Positions 17,559 to 27,059 of a stretch of DNA of 64,000 bases are shown here, piece by piece. Location of the stretch: contig CP073341.1 of NCBI GenBank assembly GCA_018141785.1, forward strand, positions 3,255,422-3,319,421, read 5' to 3'. Origin of the DNA: Candidatus Paraprochloron terpiosi LD05. GTDB taxonomy: Bacteria > Cyanobacteriota > Cyanobacteriia > Cyanobacteriales > Prochloraceae. The notes under the pieces were generated by a model. It searched no databases and had not been told where the DNA came from. It saw nothing but the letters and a program-made list of their open reading frames with translations. A program made the translations under genes and the position numbers. Numbering within the stretch: position 1 is the stretch's first letter; each line of letters begins with the position of its first letter.

Positions 17559-18629
17559 ATGGCAAAACTAGAATTACACCATCTAGAAAAGCAATACGAT
17601 GCCAAAACTATTCCTGTAAAAGATATTAGCATTGATGTGGAAGATGGAGAGTTCCTCTCTCTACTCGGTCCCTCCGGATGCGGTAAATCCACCCTGCTGC
17701 GTTTGATTGCTGGTTTAGAACAGCCCACTAAAGGGAAAGTCTTAATTGGTAGTCAAAATATGAATGGGGTAGCTCCTGGGGAGCGCAATATCGCCATGGT
17801 ATTTCAAAGTTACGCTCTCTATCCCCATATGACAGTAGCAGAAAATATTGGTACTGCTCTCAAATTGCGCAAAATTCCCACAGAAGAAATCCAGGGTAGG
17901 GTGCAGGAGGTAGCCAACCAGTTAGAATTAACCCATCTGCTGCAACGGAAACCTGGTCAACTCTCAGGAGGACAGCGCCAAAGGGTAGCCCTGGGAAGAG
18001 CGTTAGTGCGCAACCCGGAAGTTTTTTTACTGGACGAACCCTTGAGTAACCTAGATGCTTTATTGCGGGAACAGGTTAGGGCACAATTGAAACAATTATT
18101 CAAGTTACAGCAGAAACCGGTAGTTTACGTCACCCACGACCAAACCGAAGCCATGACTTTATCCACCAAAGTGGCGGTGTTGTACGATGGTTTGGTGCAG
18201 CAATTAGACCCTCCTAGTCGCATTTATAGCCACCCAGCCAATCAATTTGTGGCTAGTTTTGTGGGCAGTCCCCAGATGAATTTACTAACTCTGGATATTG
18301 AAGGCCAGGACGCAGTACTGGGCCATTATAAGCTACCTTTACCTTCCTTGTCAAACCTACCACCAAAAATTGTCTTAGGTATTCGTCCCGAGGATATTCA
18401 CCTCGCCCATGACCAAGTTGCCCAAACCATTGAGGGTCAAGTATATTTAGTGGAAGAATTGGGCAAAGATAATCTCATTAGCGTCCGCATTGATGGATCC
18501 CAGATAACCCTACGTGCTCTATTACCGTCCGACCATAATTGGGAAGGGGATCGGGTTAGTTTAACTCTCATGAGGTCGAAAATGCACTGGTTTGACCCCG
18601 AAACTGGCGATCGCCTGTGTGGGGTGTAG
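17559..18629 (+). CDS. Sugar-type ABC transporter ATPase (MalK/UgpC-like)
   Basis: This 356-aa ABC ATPase has Walker A GPSGCGKST at residues 37-45, Q-loop FQSYALYPHM, signature LSGGQRQRVALGRAL, Walker B VFLLDEPLSNLDA and the switch His in VYVTHDQTEAM. A C-terminal TOBE/MalK regulatory domain follows (LGIRPEDIHL). The family energises uptake of oligosaccharides or glycerol-3-phosphate. No permease or binding-protein gene is nearby, so it probably serves transporters encoded elsewhere, as is common in cyanobacteria. Confidence 0.92.
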   Translation: MAKLELHHLEKQYDAKTIPVKDISIDVEDGEFLSLLGPSGCGKSTLLRLIAGLEQPTKGKVLIGSQNMNGVAPGERNIAMVFQSYALYPHMTVAENIGTALKLRKIPTEEIQGRVQEVANQLELTHLLQRKPGQLSGGQRQRVALGRALVRNPEVFLLDEPLSNLDALLREQVRAQLKQLFKLQQKPVVYVTHDQTEAMTLSTKVAVLYDGLVQQLDPPSRIYSHPANQFVASFVGSPQMNLLTLDIEGQDAVLGHYKLPLPSLSNLPPKIVLGIRPEDIHLAHDQVAQTIEGQVYLVEELGKDNLISVRIDGSQITLRALLPSDHNWEGDRVSLTLMRSKMHWFDPETGDRLCGV

Positions 18630-18722
18630 GGTGTGGGGTGTAGGGTGTGGGGGATGATTTGAGATAAGAGAGAAAAATCCTCCCCACCTCTCTGTGTCTT
18701 TGCGCCGGAGCGTGAAACTTTC
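18622..18722. repeat. GGTGTAGGGTGTGG repeat plus CTCTGCG-type dispersed repeat
   Basis: Alternating GGTGTAGGGTGTGG units lie at 18622-18654, overlapping the stop of the ABC ATPase gene. The dispersed repeat CCTCTCTGTGTCTTTGCG with a GTGAAACT tail follows at 18683-18722. Both types recur elsewhere in the window (28.7, 50.2, 52.4 and 56.4 kb). Confidence 0.7.
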
Positions 18723-18777
18723 ATCATCATCTTGAGTATAATACCAATAAAACCTAGTGTGGGAGTGAACCTGAGCC

Positions 18778-20199
18778 ATGAAAATTTTATTCGTCGCGAC
18801 AGAAGCAGCACCTTTGGCAAAAGTCGGCGGTATGGGGGACGTAGTGGGGGTTCTGCCCAAGGTTTTGCGTCAGTTAGGTCACGACGTGCGTATTTTCATG
18901 CCTTACTATGGTTTCCTCCCGGAGAAAGTAGCCGTTCCCGGCAAACCAGTTTGGTCCGGTTCAGCCATGTTGCAGGATTTTGAGGTCTACCAAACAGTGC
19001 TCCCCGGTACTGGGGTTCCCCTTTATCTCTTCGGACATACTGCTTTCGCTCCCAAACGGGTTTATTTGGGAGATGATGAAGACTGGCGTTTTACATTCTT
19101 TGCCAACGGCGCAGCCCTCTTTTGTTGGGAATACTGGCAACCCCAAATCGTCCACTGTCACGACTGGCACGCAGGAATGACGTCGGTGTGGTTGCACCAA
19201 ACTCCTGATATCAAAACCGTTTTCACCATTCACAACCTCGCCTATCAAGGTCCCTGGCGGGGCTATTTGGAGCAAATTACTTGGTGTCCAGACTACATGA
19301 AGAGTAATAATACTATGGCGGGAGCCATCGAGTTATCCGACAGAGTGAATACTGTTTCCCCTACCTATGCAAAGCAAATTCAAACCATGGAATATGGAGA
19401 GAACTTGGAGGATTTACTAGCCAGTGTAGGGGATAAGATTGTGGGGATTGTCAATGGGATGGATCTGGATAGTTATAATCCAGCCACAGATCAACACATT
19501 GCCCAAACTTTCACCCCTGCTACCCTAGAGCAACGGAAGGTGAATAAGAGGAAATTGCAGCAAGAAGTAGGTTTACCAATCAATCCAGATGTTTTTGTAA
19601 TCGGAATGGTTTCCCGATTAGTAGAACAAAAAGGTATCAATTTAGTCCTAGAGGTTTTGCCCCATTATCTCCAATGTACCGACGCTCAGGTAGTAGTTTT
19701 GGGAACCGGAGAGAAAGAGTATGAAAAGGGACTAGCTCAAATGGCTACTCTCTTTCCCGATTCCATGTCAGTCAAGCTAAAGTACAACGAAGGTTTGGGG
19801 CGACGGATCTATAGCGGCGGGGATGCTTTTTTGATGCCCTCTAAATTTGAACCCTGTGGTATTAGTCAAATGATAGCCATGCGCTATGGTTGTGTCCCCA
19901 TTGTGCGACATACCGGGGGTTTGGTGGATACTGTTACCGACTACAACCCCAACACTAGAACCGGAACTGGCTTTTGTTTTGACCGTTATAACTCTTTGGA
20001 GCTGTTTGCCGCTCTGGTTCGAGCAAGGGAAAGCTTCCGTGACAAAGATAAATGGCAGCAGTTGCAAAAGCGGGATATGGCTCAGGATTTTAGTTGGGAA
20101 AAATCAGCCCAGGAATATATTAAGATGTACGAGGAATTGATATCTGAAACAGTTACAAACAACCACCAAACACCAAACACCCGCCGTACAAGGGGTTGA
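18778..20199 (+). CDS. glgA: Glycogen synthase (ADP-glucose, GT5)
   Basis: This 473-aa enzyme elongates alpha-1,4-glucan from ADP-glucose. It has the GT5 N-terminal motif KVGGMGDV at residues 15-22 (Lys15 binds ADP-glucose). VHCHDWHAGM and TIHNLAYQG follow in the first Rossmann domain. FEPCGISQMIAMRYGCVPIVRHTGGLVDTV appears in two adjoining parts in the second domain and includes the catalytic Glu. Length is normal. It is one of two GlgA types usually present in cyanobacteria. The last residues (NNHQTPNTRRTRG) look like a repeat-derived extension. Confidence 0.95.
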   Translation: MKILFVATEAAPLAKVGGMGDVVGVLPKVLRQLGHDVRIFMPYYGFLPEKVAVPGKPVWSGSAMLQDFEVYQTVLPGTGVPLYLFGHTAFAPKRVYLGDDEDWRFTFFANGAALFCWEYWQPQIVHCHDWHAGMTSVWLHQTPDIKTVFTIHNLAYQGPWRGYLEQITWCPDYMKSNNTMAGAIELSDRVNTVSPTYAKQIQTMEYGENLEDLLASVGDKIVGIVNGMDLDSYNPATDQHIAQTFTPATLEQRKVNKRKLQQEVGLPINPDVFVIGMVSRLVEQKGINLVLEVLPHYLQCTDAQVVVLGTGEKEYEKGLAQMATLFPDSMSVKLKYNEGLGRRIYSGGDAFLMPSKFEPCGISQMIAMRYGCVPIVRHTGGLVDTVTDYNPNTRTGTGFCFDRYNSLELFAALVRARESFRDKDKWQQLQKRDMAQDFSWEKSAQEYIKMYEELISETVTNNHQTPNTRRTRG

Positions 20200-20275
20200 C
20201 ACACAGTGGCTGATTTGCTAACATAGTCTAACAAGCGTTTAAAAGCTCTTTTAAAGCTCTTATTAGCAACTAATT

Positions 20276-20490
20276 TCATTCTTCCTCATCCTCTAATAAA
20301 TAAGCTTTTATCTCCTCAGCACTGCCTTGTTTTACTGTTAACATTCCTCAAGCATTTAAAGTGTTCTCGCTTTTAGTCTCTAAACGGCGTTTTTCAATGC
20401 GTCTTTTACGGATTAAATTAAATAAATAATCTTATTCTTCTGTAGATAACCTTTCAAGAGAATCGATAAGATATTGAAAAGAACTAGTAG
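20276..20490 (-). pseudogene. Decayed small antitoxin gene
   Basis: The minus strand reads LIDSLERLSTEE-stop-DYLFNLIRKRRIEKRRLE, then SENTLNA-stop-GMLTVKQGSAEEIKAYLLEDEEE, in one continuous frame. The pattern (LSxEEQDYLFxLIRxRRIExRR) is that of a common cyanobacterial antitoxin family. Two stop codons interrupt it, and the first could be a CAA to TAA change. No toxin partner is visible. The rest of 20200-20619 has no gene. Confidence 0.6.
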
Positions 20491-20619
20491 TCGTTTTAAA
20501 ACTTCTTTATTACTTATATAACAATCTTCTCATAAACTCACACCTATGTCAGGTATAGCGCTGCGACTTTACAGGGTAAAGGGAAGAGCTAGTAGAGTGG
20601 GCATTGCCCACCAAAGGTG

Positions 20620-21456
20620 CTAAATTGCATTATTAATTGCTTGCAAAGGGAACAGCACCGTTTCAATAGCCGTAGTTGTATTCAGAACCAGGGAATAGTC
20701 ATTGGTGCTCGGGTTATTTTGCAGTACCTGTCGTAACTCGGGGACACTTTCCAACACAGGTTTCATCAGGCGAGTAGTTTTGTTCACCGCACCAAGATTT
20801 ATCCTGCCATCGCTGCGAAACCAGGTTTTCATGTTCGCCAACGCCAAAACAAGGTTCTCAGCATTGCTAGCAGCTCTTTCTCGTTCTACCCCCGCCTTCA
20901 TAAAAGCAGTATTAAAAGCATTGAATAGGTTCATCACATCTTCCTGGTCGGAACTCTCTGTACTTTGAGCTAATTGCACCCCTGTTGTAGAAGCCACCAG
21001 TTGTCCCGACTCTAAAGGTAGGGAGCTACTGATACCAAGAGCATTTAGAATTGCCGTTACCGCAGTAGGACTGAGGTTCGATAACACGTTAACCATGCCC
21101 CTAGAATAGTCCACCTCGGAGACTGTCACCGTTCCTCCACTGAGAGTAGTGACCGTAACTGTCTCGCCTTCAACATCGTCAATTGCCGTACTGCCCTTCT
21201 GAGGTAGTCGTAAGCCACTCATACTGCTATCAGTTTGACCCAGATTAGTGATATCCGATAAGCCACTCATACTGCTATCAGTTTGACCCAGATTAGTGAT
21301 ATCCGATAAGCCACTCATACTGCTGTCAGTTTGACCCGGATTAGTGGCATCCGATCCGTTGTTAGTTTGAGCCAGCCCGGCAGAGGTGCCCGTCAACAAC
21401 AGGGAACCTACTAATCCAAACTTCAGAATTACCTGACTAAAGTTAATACAATCCAT
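20620..21456 (-). CDS. Secreted hypothetical protein with tandem 16-residue repeats
   Basis: I do not recognise the function. A Sec signal peptide (hydrophobic residues about 9-27, ending SAGLA-Q) is followed by three near-identical 16-residue units (DITNLGQTDSSMSGLS type, residues ~37-83) encoded by 48-bp tandem DNA repeats at about 21211-21354. The ~190-residue remainder is helical and Ser/Thr-rich (TLSGGTVTVSEVDYS, FNTAFMKAGVERERAA). The number of 48-bp units is likely variable. It is followed on the same strand by an outer-membrane-protein remnant. Confidence 0.7.
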   Translation of the reverse strand: MDCINFSQVILKFGLVGSLLLTGTSAGLAQTNNGSDATNPGQTDSSMSGLSDITNLGQTDSSMSGLSDITNLGQTDSSMSGLRLPQKGSTAIDDVEGETVTVTTLSGGTVTVSEVDYSRGMVNVLSNLSPTAVTAILNALGISSSLPLESGQLVASTTGVQLAQSTESSDQEDVMNLFNAFNTAFMKAGVERERAASNAENLVLALANMKTWFRSDGRINLGAVNKTTRLMKPVLESVPELRQVLQNNPSTNDYSLVLNTTTAIETVLFPLQAINNAI

Positions 21457-21613
21457 CTTGACTTTGTTTCCTCGAAATAAAACTTTTGTGCTAAGTTATG
21501 TATTGCTAGAGCCAGGCTACCAACTAATACATAACTTTTTACCAGTAACCAGTGTTGGTTAATTTAATGGATTACTTAGACCCACTAATAACTACACTGG
21601 TAACTAGTTACTG

Positions 21614-22065
21614 TTAAAACTGGATGGAACCACCAACACTAATAGAAAAGCGGGGATTGTCGTTCGCGTTGCCAGTCAAATCTTGAACAACAGGTGTAAT
21701 TATCAGGGGGACGGTGGGGAAAGGAACGAAAGAAAGTCCCGCATTCAAATCTTGTCCCGTCCAGTCGGCAAAAATACTCAGGGGTTCTACTACCTGAACC
21801 CCAATATTCCCAAAGACATTCACCGTATCCTCATCCAGATGATCTATGTCGCGAAAACGACCGCCCCCTACACCTACAGAGACCCTCAAGCGACTAAAAG
21901 CTTCTCGCTCGCTAGGTTTCAGCTTAAATACTTTCCCAATTACGCCGTAACCGCTAGGGACAGTATCGCTCGCATCCCCTAAAATAAGATTTTCAATCCC
22001 AGCGGCAATACCAACATCCCCTGGGAGAATGCGATGTAACTTAAAGCTAACGCCAAATGGGTCGA
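21614..22065 (-). pseudogene. 3' remnant of an outer-membrane beta-barrel protein cut by a TnpB element
   Basis: About 150 C-terminal residues remain. They show alternating strands (VSVGVGGGRFRDI, PLSIFADWTGQDLNAGLS) and a terminal phenylalanine in the last strand (FSISVGGSIQF), typical of outer-membrane barrels. Its 5' part is absent. The frame is interrupted exactly at the end of an IS200/IS605-type element (boundary at 22066), so the insertion or a linked deletion removed the start. Confidence 0.7.
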
Positions 22066-23424
22066 TTGACACTCCCCATCCCGCTTGCGCTGAGGATGGG
22101 GATTCTTAGTTCAGTGACCAGATTTAACTGTACAGGACGAATCCAATACAGCCAGAGACCCAATCTCACGCACAGCGTATGACTTCCGGTGTGCCCCACC
22201 GTAGTTAGTCCTTTTTGCAGGATGTTTCTTGCCGCATTGACATCCCTATCTGCCACATACCCACAATGGTTGCAAACATGGGTCCTACATGACAGCGATT
22301 TCTTAACGGTTTCACCGCAATTAGAGCAATTCTGGCTGGTATAGTGCGGGGGAACGGCGACCGTTACCTTCCCGTACTTCCTACCAAAATGCTCTAACCA
22401 TTCCCGGAACGTGTACCATCCTGCATCACTTATAGATTTTGCTAGACGCCGATTCTTGACTAACCCTTTGACATTTAAGTCTTCATAGGCTACCAAGTCG
22501 TTAGATTGGATTACGCAATATGCCACTCCCTTGACAAATTCTTTACGCTGCCTACTTACCCTTAAATGTTTCCTAGCGTATCTGTTTCTCGCTTTGTGAT
22601 AGTTATTGGACTGTGGTTTAACGCATCTACGAAATTTTTTAGACTTCTTTCTGTTGGCGCGGTTAAGTTGTTGTTCGGCTCTTCTGTAGAATTGAGGAGA
22701 TTCAACTACATCACCGTTGCTATCTGCAATGAAGTATTTTAACCCCAGGTCTAACCCCACTGTTGTATTAGTCGGCGTCCTGTCAATCTTTACATCTACT
22801 TTAATGCAGAATTGGACATAGTAGCCATCGACTCTTTTGACAAGTCGAACTCGCTTGATTTGGTTTTTGGAGTAGAAAGCTAGATCCCAGGTACCTATTA
22901 GCTTTAGCTTCCCTATCCCTTTCTTATCAGTAAATTCAATGTGTTTAGGGTCCTTCTGCTTCCAACCAGTCGTCTTATACTCAACTGATCGGCTATGTTT
23001 CTTGAACTTTGGGTATCCTTTTCTTCCTGGTATTTGCTTTTTACAATTATCGTAAAAACGACTGTAGCCTCCCAACTTCGTTCAGCGGCTGATTGTCGAG
23101 CCTGAGAGTTTAATGCATTCGCAAAGGCAAATTCTTTAGCCAGTACGGCGCAATGCTTGTTCAGGTCATATTTCCCCGCGCCTCGATTGTCCATCCAGTA
23201 GCGTAAGCACTTATTCTGGACGAACTGCGAAGTTCGAATCGCCTCATCTATGGCGCTATACTGGTATTGTTTTCCTTTTAGCTTAAACTCTAGGACTATC
23301 ATTTTTACTGACTGCCGACCTTGTATTCCCTAGCATAGCACAAAACTTTGAGAAATGTCAAGAGATTTGGGCGCGCTGTCCATCCCCACCCCGCTCCGCT
23401 GAGGGGTGGGGTCTTCCGCGCGTT
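22066..23424 (-). mobile_element. IS200/IS605-family TnpB-only element, inactivated
   Basis: The element carries a tnpB-type gene and no tnpA. On the minus strand the right end is a hairpin (CCCCATCC/GGATGGGG) ending GTCAA at 22066, matching the TCAA cleavage end known for this family. The left end, near 23385-23424, has CGCGCGGAAGACCCCACCC and a GGGGTGGGG hairpin. The second TnpB element at 30.2 kb has the same end structures. The left boundary is approximate. Confidence 0.75.
22075..23302 (-). pseudogene. tnpB: TnpB RNA-guided nuclease, frameshifted
   Basis: The start MIVLEFKLKGKQYQY is in one frame to ~23070, and the body, from YSRFYDNCKKQIPGRKG onwards, is in another. One missing base near 23075 joins them. 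The RuvC-like catalytic residues remain in the body: D in VGLDLGLKYF, E in VAYEDLNVKG and D in DRDVNAARNI. A zinc finger CSNCG...CNHCG is also present. The C-terminal frame runs past the transposon end without its usual stop. It is presumably inactive as a nuclease. Confidence 0.8.
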
Positions 23425-23591
23425 CGATAAAGCCGCGATTTCTCCGGAAACAAATCGCTCCAGAATGCCATATTCACACTATACACGAATATTGTCAATG
23501 AGTGACGGCTTTCTTTTTGATTGCTGTTTTCAGCTAGTCTTTTGTCGGGCAGCTGAGAAGCCTACACCGTAGGAGCGTCACTAAGTCAATC

Positions 23592-24677
23592 CTAGAGACG
23601 AACCACTTCTCTAGGAACAGTCATAGTAGTAGATTGTAATTTCGGATTCTCCCATTCCGACTGCCAGATTTGAGCGTCTAGAGCGATTTTTTCAATCTCT
23701 CTTGCCAAACGCAATGCTTTAAGAGCTTGTTCACCGCCAACTGAAGGTTGTTCCCCTCCCCGAACACAGTTGACAAAGTGTTCTAACTCTGCGTGTAACG
23801 GCTCTATCTTGCTGGTGTAGACTTTTTCAATCAATCCATCTTGGCGATAGAGGATTTGACCGTAATCTGTTGTATAGTTAGCAGTGGTTTGGCGATGAAT
23901 GAGAATTTCCGAATCCAGAAAATCTGCTTCCGTCAGGGAATTCCTACAGTGGGCCGCAATGCGGCGAATTTTGCGATGGGTTATCTTGCTGGCTGTCAAG
24001 CTGGCGATGGTGCCATTGGCAAAGCCCAAAGTAGCAGTAACGTAATCCAGATTACCAGAATGGGGAGATCCACTGCCAAAAGAAGTCAGTTTCACTACGG
24101 GGGCTGCTGCTAACTCTAGCAGTAAGTCAATGTCGTGGATCATCAGATCTAACACTACGGAGACGTCGTTTGCCCGCTGGGAGTAGGGACTCATTCTTTG
24201 GCTCTCCAATGCCAGCAATTCTTCTGTCTTCAGAACTTTGCCCAATTCTTGAAAGGCGGGGTTGAAACGTTCTATATGACCAACTTGGAGAATGGAATTC
24301 CATTCTGCGGCTGCATTAACCAGAGATTCAGCCTCGGCGATACTGGCAGCAATTGGTTTTTCTATTAAGGTATGAACTCCTCCTTGAAGACAGTCCATTC
24401 CCACTTGATAGTGGAGTCGCGTCGGTACGGCAATGCACACAGCTTCCACATAAGGTATGAGGTCGAGATAATTTTCAAAGAAGCGAATTCGATATTTGCT
24501 AGCAATTTCTAAACCTCGTTCGATGTTAATATCTGAAACCCCAACTAATTCAACATCTTTGAGCATGCTGAGTACCCGGGTATGATGTTGCCCCATATTC
24601 CCCACACCAATAACACCAATGGGTATTGGTTTGGCTTGATTTCTTTTGATTTTGCCGTTTTCCAGTCTTGGCGACAT
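23592..24677 (-). CDS. Gfo/Idh/MocA-family oxidoreductase
   Basis: This NAD(P)-dependent dehydrogenase (about 361 aa from the chosen ATG) has the Rossmann motif IGVIGVGNMGQHH and the hallmark EKP (HTLIEKPIA) near residue 106. The C-terminal substrate domain includes DLMIHDIDLLL, with the usual H and D. It likely oxidises or reduces a sugar or cyclitol; a UDP-sugar is possible but unproven. An upstream in-frame start would add 11 residues. The neighbouring CorC-like gene is on the same strand, about 110 bases upstream. Confidence 0.85.
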   Translation of the reverse strand: MSPRLENGKIKRNQAKPIPIGVIGVGNMGQHHTRVLSMLKDVELVGVSDINIERGLEIASKYRIRFFENYLDLIPYVEAVCIAVPTRLHYQVGMDCLQGGVHTLIEKPIAASIAEAESLVNAAAEWNSILQVGHIERFNPAFQELGKVLKTEELLALESQRMSPYSQRANDVSVVLDLMIHDIDLLLELAAAPVVKLTSFGSGSPHSGNLDYVTATLGFANGTIASLTASKITHRKIRRIAAHCRNSLTEADFLDSEILIHRQTTANYTTDYGQILYRQDGLIEKVYTSKIEPLHAELEHFVNCVRGGEQPSVGGEQALKALRLAREIEKIALDAQIWQSEWENPKLQSTTMTVPREVVRL

Positions 24678-24786
24678 AATGTTTTCCAATTTTTTACACT
24701 CCTCCACCACGGATGATTCAAGTTTTGGGTTACTTCCGAATCAAATTATCCAGATGGTAACATAGCTATCCCTATTGTCAAGAAAT

Positions 24787-26220
24787 TTAATGTTTGAGCT
24801 GGTTTTCCGTCTTCTGGTTTTGCCCAATGTTGGGTCTGTGAATACGAATTTGCTCCAATTTCGGTCCAGCAACAGAAATAACTGTAAAATCTATCTGGCC
24901 ATGGTGTAGGGTTTCTCCCGGAGCGGGAATCTTTTGCCATTGGTATAGCAAAAAACCTCCTAGGGTTTGATATTCTTCCGTTAGAGGTAAATTCAGAGCC
25001 AAAATTTCGTTCACTTCTTCCAAGTTCATCCCTGCTTGCACCAGAAAGGTATTTTCATCCACTCTTTGTAGGGGCCCATGGCCCGGCGCCCCTACTGTGG
25101 TAGAATCTAATTCTTGAACGTCGCCAATGATTTCGACAATTAAATCTTGTAGGGTTACCAATCCAGCAGTGCCGCCAAACTCATCTACCACTATGACCAT
25201 CTTCAATTGCTCCCGCTGCATTAGGGGTAAAAGTTCGCAGATTCGAGTGGATTCCGGGACGAGTTGCACTGATTTGACGAAGGACTGAATCAGGGTTTGG
25301 GGTTGTAACTCTCCTCTGGCTAAAGGTAAAGCTAGGTCTTTAAAGTCAATAATGCCGTGAATATCGTCCAGGGAGTCTCCAATGATGGGATAAAGAGAAT
25401 GCCCCGTGCTGGCTACTTCATGAAGCAGAGTTGAGAAGTTAGCAGTATGATTGATAGCTTTAATGCTAGTACGAGGGGTCATTACCTCTTCTGTTAGCAC
25501 GTCCCCAAAATCAAAGACGTTGTTCAATAGTTCTCGTTCTTCCGCTTCTAACCCTGTAGACTCCTTTTCAGTTGTGATAATTAATTGCAGCTCTTCTGGG
25601 GTGAGGAGATTGTACCTGGCTCCACTATACTCAATTCTGAGCAGGCGTAACAGACAGTGGGTAGATTGGTTGAGAATCCAAATAAAGGGATGAAAAAGAC
25701 GAGCGATGGCTAAACTGGGAGGAGCGAAAAACCGAGCTAATTGCTCTGAATACAGCAGGGCAACTGATTTAGGACACAGTTCCCCCAGAACGATTTGCAG
25801 ATAGGCAATGGAAAAAAAAGCCACGGGTATGGAGATAGAATGGGCGATACGGGCGTAGCCCGTATCTGCTACGCAGACCGCCATAGTTATCTCCTGGGGT
25901 AAGGGGAGGGAATTGATGACTTTACCCACCAAAACAGCCATTGTACTTTCCCCGATCCACCCTAGAGCTAGACTGGAGAGGGTTATTCCTATTTGAGTGG
26001 TGGAGAGGAGGCGATCGATGCTGTGTTGTAAGGATTGAACTGTTTGTGCCGGTACATCTCCCGCTGCTACTAACTGGCTAATGCGGGTTCGCCTTACGGA
26101 AACGATAGAAAATTCAGCCGTCACAAAAAAGGCATTTAATCCAATGAGCAGGAGTACCGATAAGAACCGCAGCAATACATCTCGTGACGTCATGGGATGA
26201 AGGCTATTGCGATAGTTCAC
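24787..26220 (-). CDS. CorC/HlyC (CNNM) family membrane protein with CBS pair
   Basis: This 477-aa protein has a DUF21/CNNM transmembrane domain (residues ~15-200), a CBS pair (MTPRTSIKAI, LMQREQLKMVIVVDEFGGTAGLVT), and a C-terminal CorC_HlyC domain (VDENTFLVQAGMNLEEV). Relatives act in magnesium or cobalt homeostasis or heavy-metal tolerance. Within the membrane domain, about a dozen extra residues (CVADTGYARIAH) are encoded by a palindromic repeat. The start overlaps the preceding gene by 17 bases, so the two are translationally coupled. Confidence 0.88.
   Translation of the reverse strand: MNYRNSLHPMTSRDVLLRFLSVLLLIGLNAFFVTAEFSIVSVRRTRISQLVAAGDVPAQTVQSLQHSIDRLLSTTQIGITLSSLALGWIGESTMAVLVGKVINSLPLPQEITMAVCVADTGYARIAHSISIPVAFFSIAYLQIVLGELCPKSVALLYSEQLARFFAPPSLAIARLFHPFIWILNQSTHCLLRLLRIEYSGARYNLLTPEELQLIITTEKESTGLEAEERELLNNVFDFGDVLTEEVMTPRTSIKAINHTANFSTLLHEVASTGHSLYPIIGDSLDDIHGIIDFKDLALPLARGELQPQTLIQSFVKSVQLVPESTRICELLPLMQREQLKMVIVVDEFGGTAGLVTLQDLIVEIIGDVQELDSTTVGAPGHGPLQRVDENTFLVQAGMNLEEVNEILALNLPLTEEYQTLGGFLLYQWQKIPAPGETLHHGQIDFTVISVAGPKLEQIRIHRPNIGQNQKTENQLKH
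25845..25881. repeat. Perfect palindrome inserted in frame in the CorC-like gene
   Basis: GATACGGGC at 25846-25854 and GCCCGTATC at 25858-25866 are exact reverse complements with a GTA loop, followed by CTGCTACGCAGACC. The insert sits inside coding sequence and keeps the frame. Confidence 0.75.
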
Positions 26221-26887
26221 TCTTGCTCGTAACTGGAATTTTGATAATTCTGAGCTGAAGTCTTTGCTCAGGATAATCAGTGAGGGTTAATGATATCTCC
26301 TTCACATCATTCAACAAAGCTTTTGGTATGGTCACCGTACCGCTAAAAACCTCTCCATTAGCGGGTAGTTCCTTCGGTAAACCCTCTGTAATCGCACTTA
26401 AGGGTCTATCTTGGTCATCTCTTACATCCAAGAAACTATAGAGAAATCCTACCGCTTTTCTACCATCATTCTTTAAGGTCAGATCCAGCACGAAAGCTTC
26501 CCCTTCTTGACTTGCACTGACTACTTCCATGGTTACTTCTCCATCTTCGTTTGAAAGAGGAAACTTGGCCATTACATCCTCAGGGTCTGTTTTTGGAGTC
26601 TCGACGAAACTATCCTTCTTTTCTGTTTCTTCTTTTTCTTCCTTAGCGCCGTGAGTGTGATTATAAAACCTAACGATAACATCTCTTTCTTTGACCAGAG
26701 TCAGTCCTTTGCCGGGCTGATCGGTTTTTGGCGTCCCCACTAGCTTTTTCGATGGGTTGATATCCGGTCGTTCCACGCCTTTTAGTGCTTTATGACCCAT
26801 GTTAAATGCAAAGTAGGCACTTACGGAACTCGCTGTGAGCATCACGGTGAGGAAACTGAAGGTCAGCAGTACGGTTGTTAATTTCAT
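26204..26887 (-). CDS. Membrane-anchored hypothetical protein with an Ig-like domain
   Basis: This 227-aa protein has one N-terminal hydrophobic segment (about residues 5-28), a charged low-complexity linker (AKEEKEETEKKDSF), and a C-terminal ~110-residue domain with alternating strands (GEVTMEVVSASQEGEAF, LTLKNDGRKAVGF). That domain resembles secreted DUF4352/FxLYD-like folds. Function is unknown. It is the first gene of a pair with the CorC-like protein and might be an extracytoplasmic partner of it. Confidence 0.65.
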   Translation of the reverse strand: MKLTTVLLTFSFLTVMLTASSVSAYFAFNMGHKALKGVERPDINPSKKLVGTPKTDQPGKGLTLVKERDVIVRFYNHTHGAKEEKEETEKKDSFVETPKTDPEDVMAKFPLSNEDGEVTMEVVSASQEGEAFVLDLTLKNDGRKAVGFLYSFLDVRDDQDRPLSAITEGLPKELPANGEVFSGTVTIPKALLNDVKEISLTLTDYPEQRLQLRIIKIPVTSKSELSQ

Positions 26888-26925
26888 TGGTTTTTGGTTT
26901 TGTCAACGCTTCTTGGCAAAACTTG

Positions 26926-26955
26926 TTGACTCATGGTATATTTTTGTGATAGACT
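26926..26955 (+). promoter_or_regulatory. Probable sigma-70-type promoter of the CAU tRNA
   Basis: TTGACT (26926-26931) lies 18 bases before TAGACT (26950-26955), about 16 bases upstream of the mature tRNA 5' end. Confidence 0.55.
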
Positions 26956-26970
26956 GAAAAAAGAAATCAA

Positions 26971-27042
26971 CCAGGGTTGGCCGAGCGGTTGAGGCAGCGA
27001 ACTCATAATTCGCCCTAGGCAGGTTCAACTCCTGCACCCTGG
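26971..27042 (+). tRNA. tRNA with CAU anticodon (Met elongator or Ile2)
   Basis: A full cloverleaf can be drawn. The acceptor is CCAGGGT/ACCCTGG (7 bp), the anticodon stem GCGAA/TTCGC with loop CTCATAA, and the T stem GCAGG/CCTGC with loop TTCAACT. The variable loop has 5 bases and CCA is not encoded. The paired 1:72 position rules out an initiator tRNA. With a CAU anticodon it is either elongator tRNA-Met or the lysidine-modified tRNA-Ile; sequence alone does not settle which. Confidence 0.9.
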
Positions 27043-27059
27043 ATCTACTCCCTTCTTAT

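Noticed and set aside
18622..18654. GGTGTAGGG units as telomere-like or G-quadruplex element
   Set aside because: Short, imperfect and recurring at gene ends; better described as a dispersed repeat.
21211..21354. 48-bp tandem units as a CRISPR array
   Set aside because: Units are contiguous with no spacers and encode protein repeats in frame; no cas genes are present.
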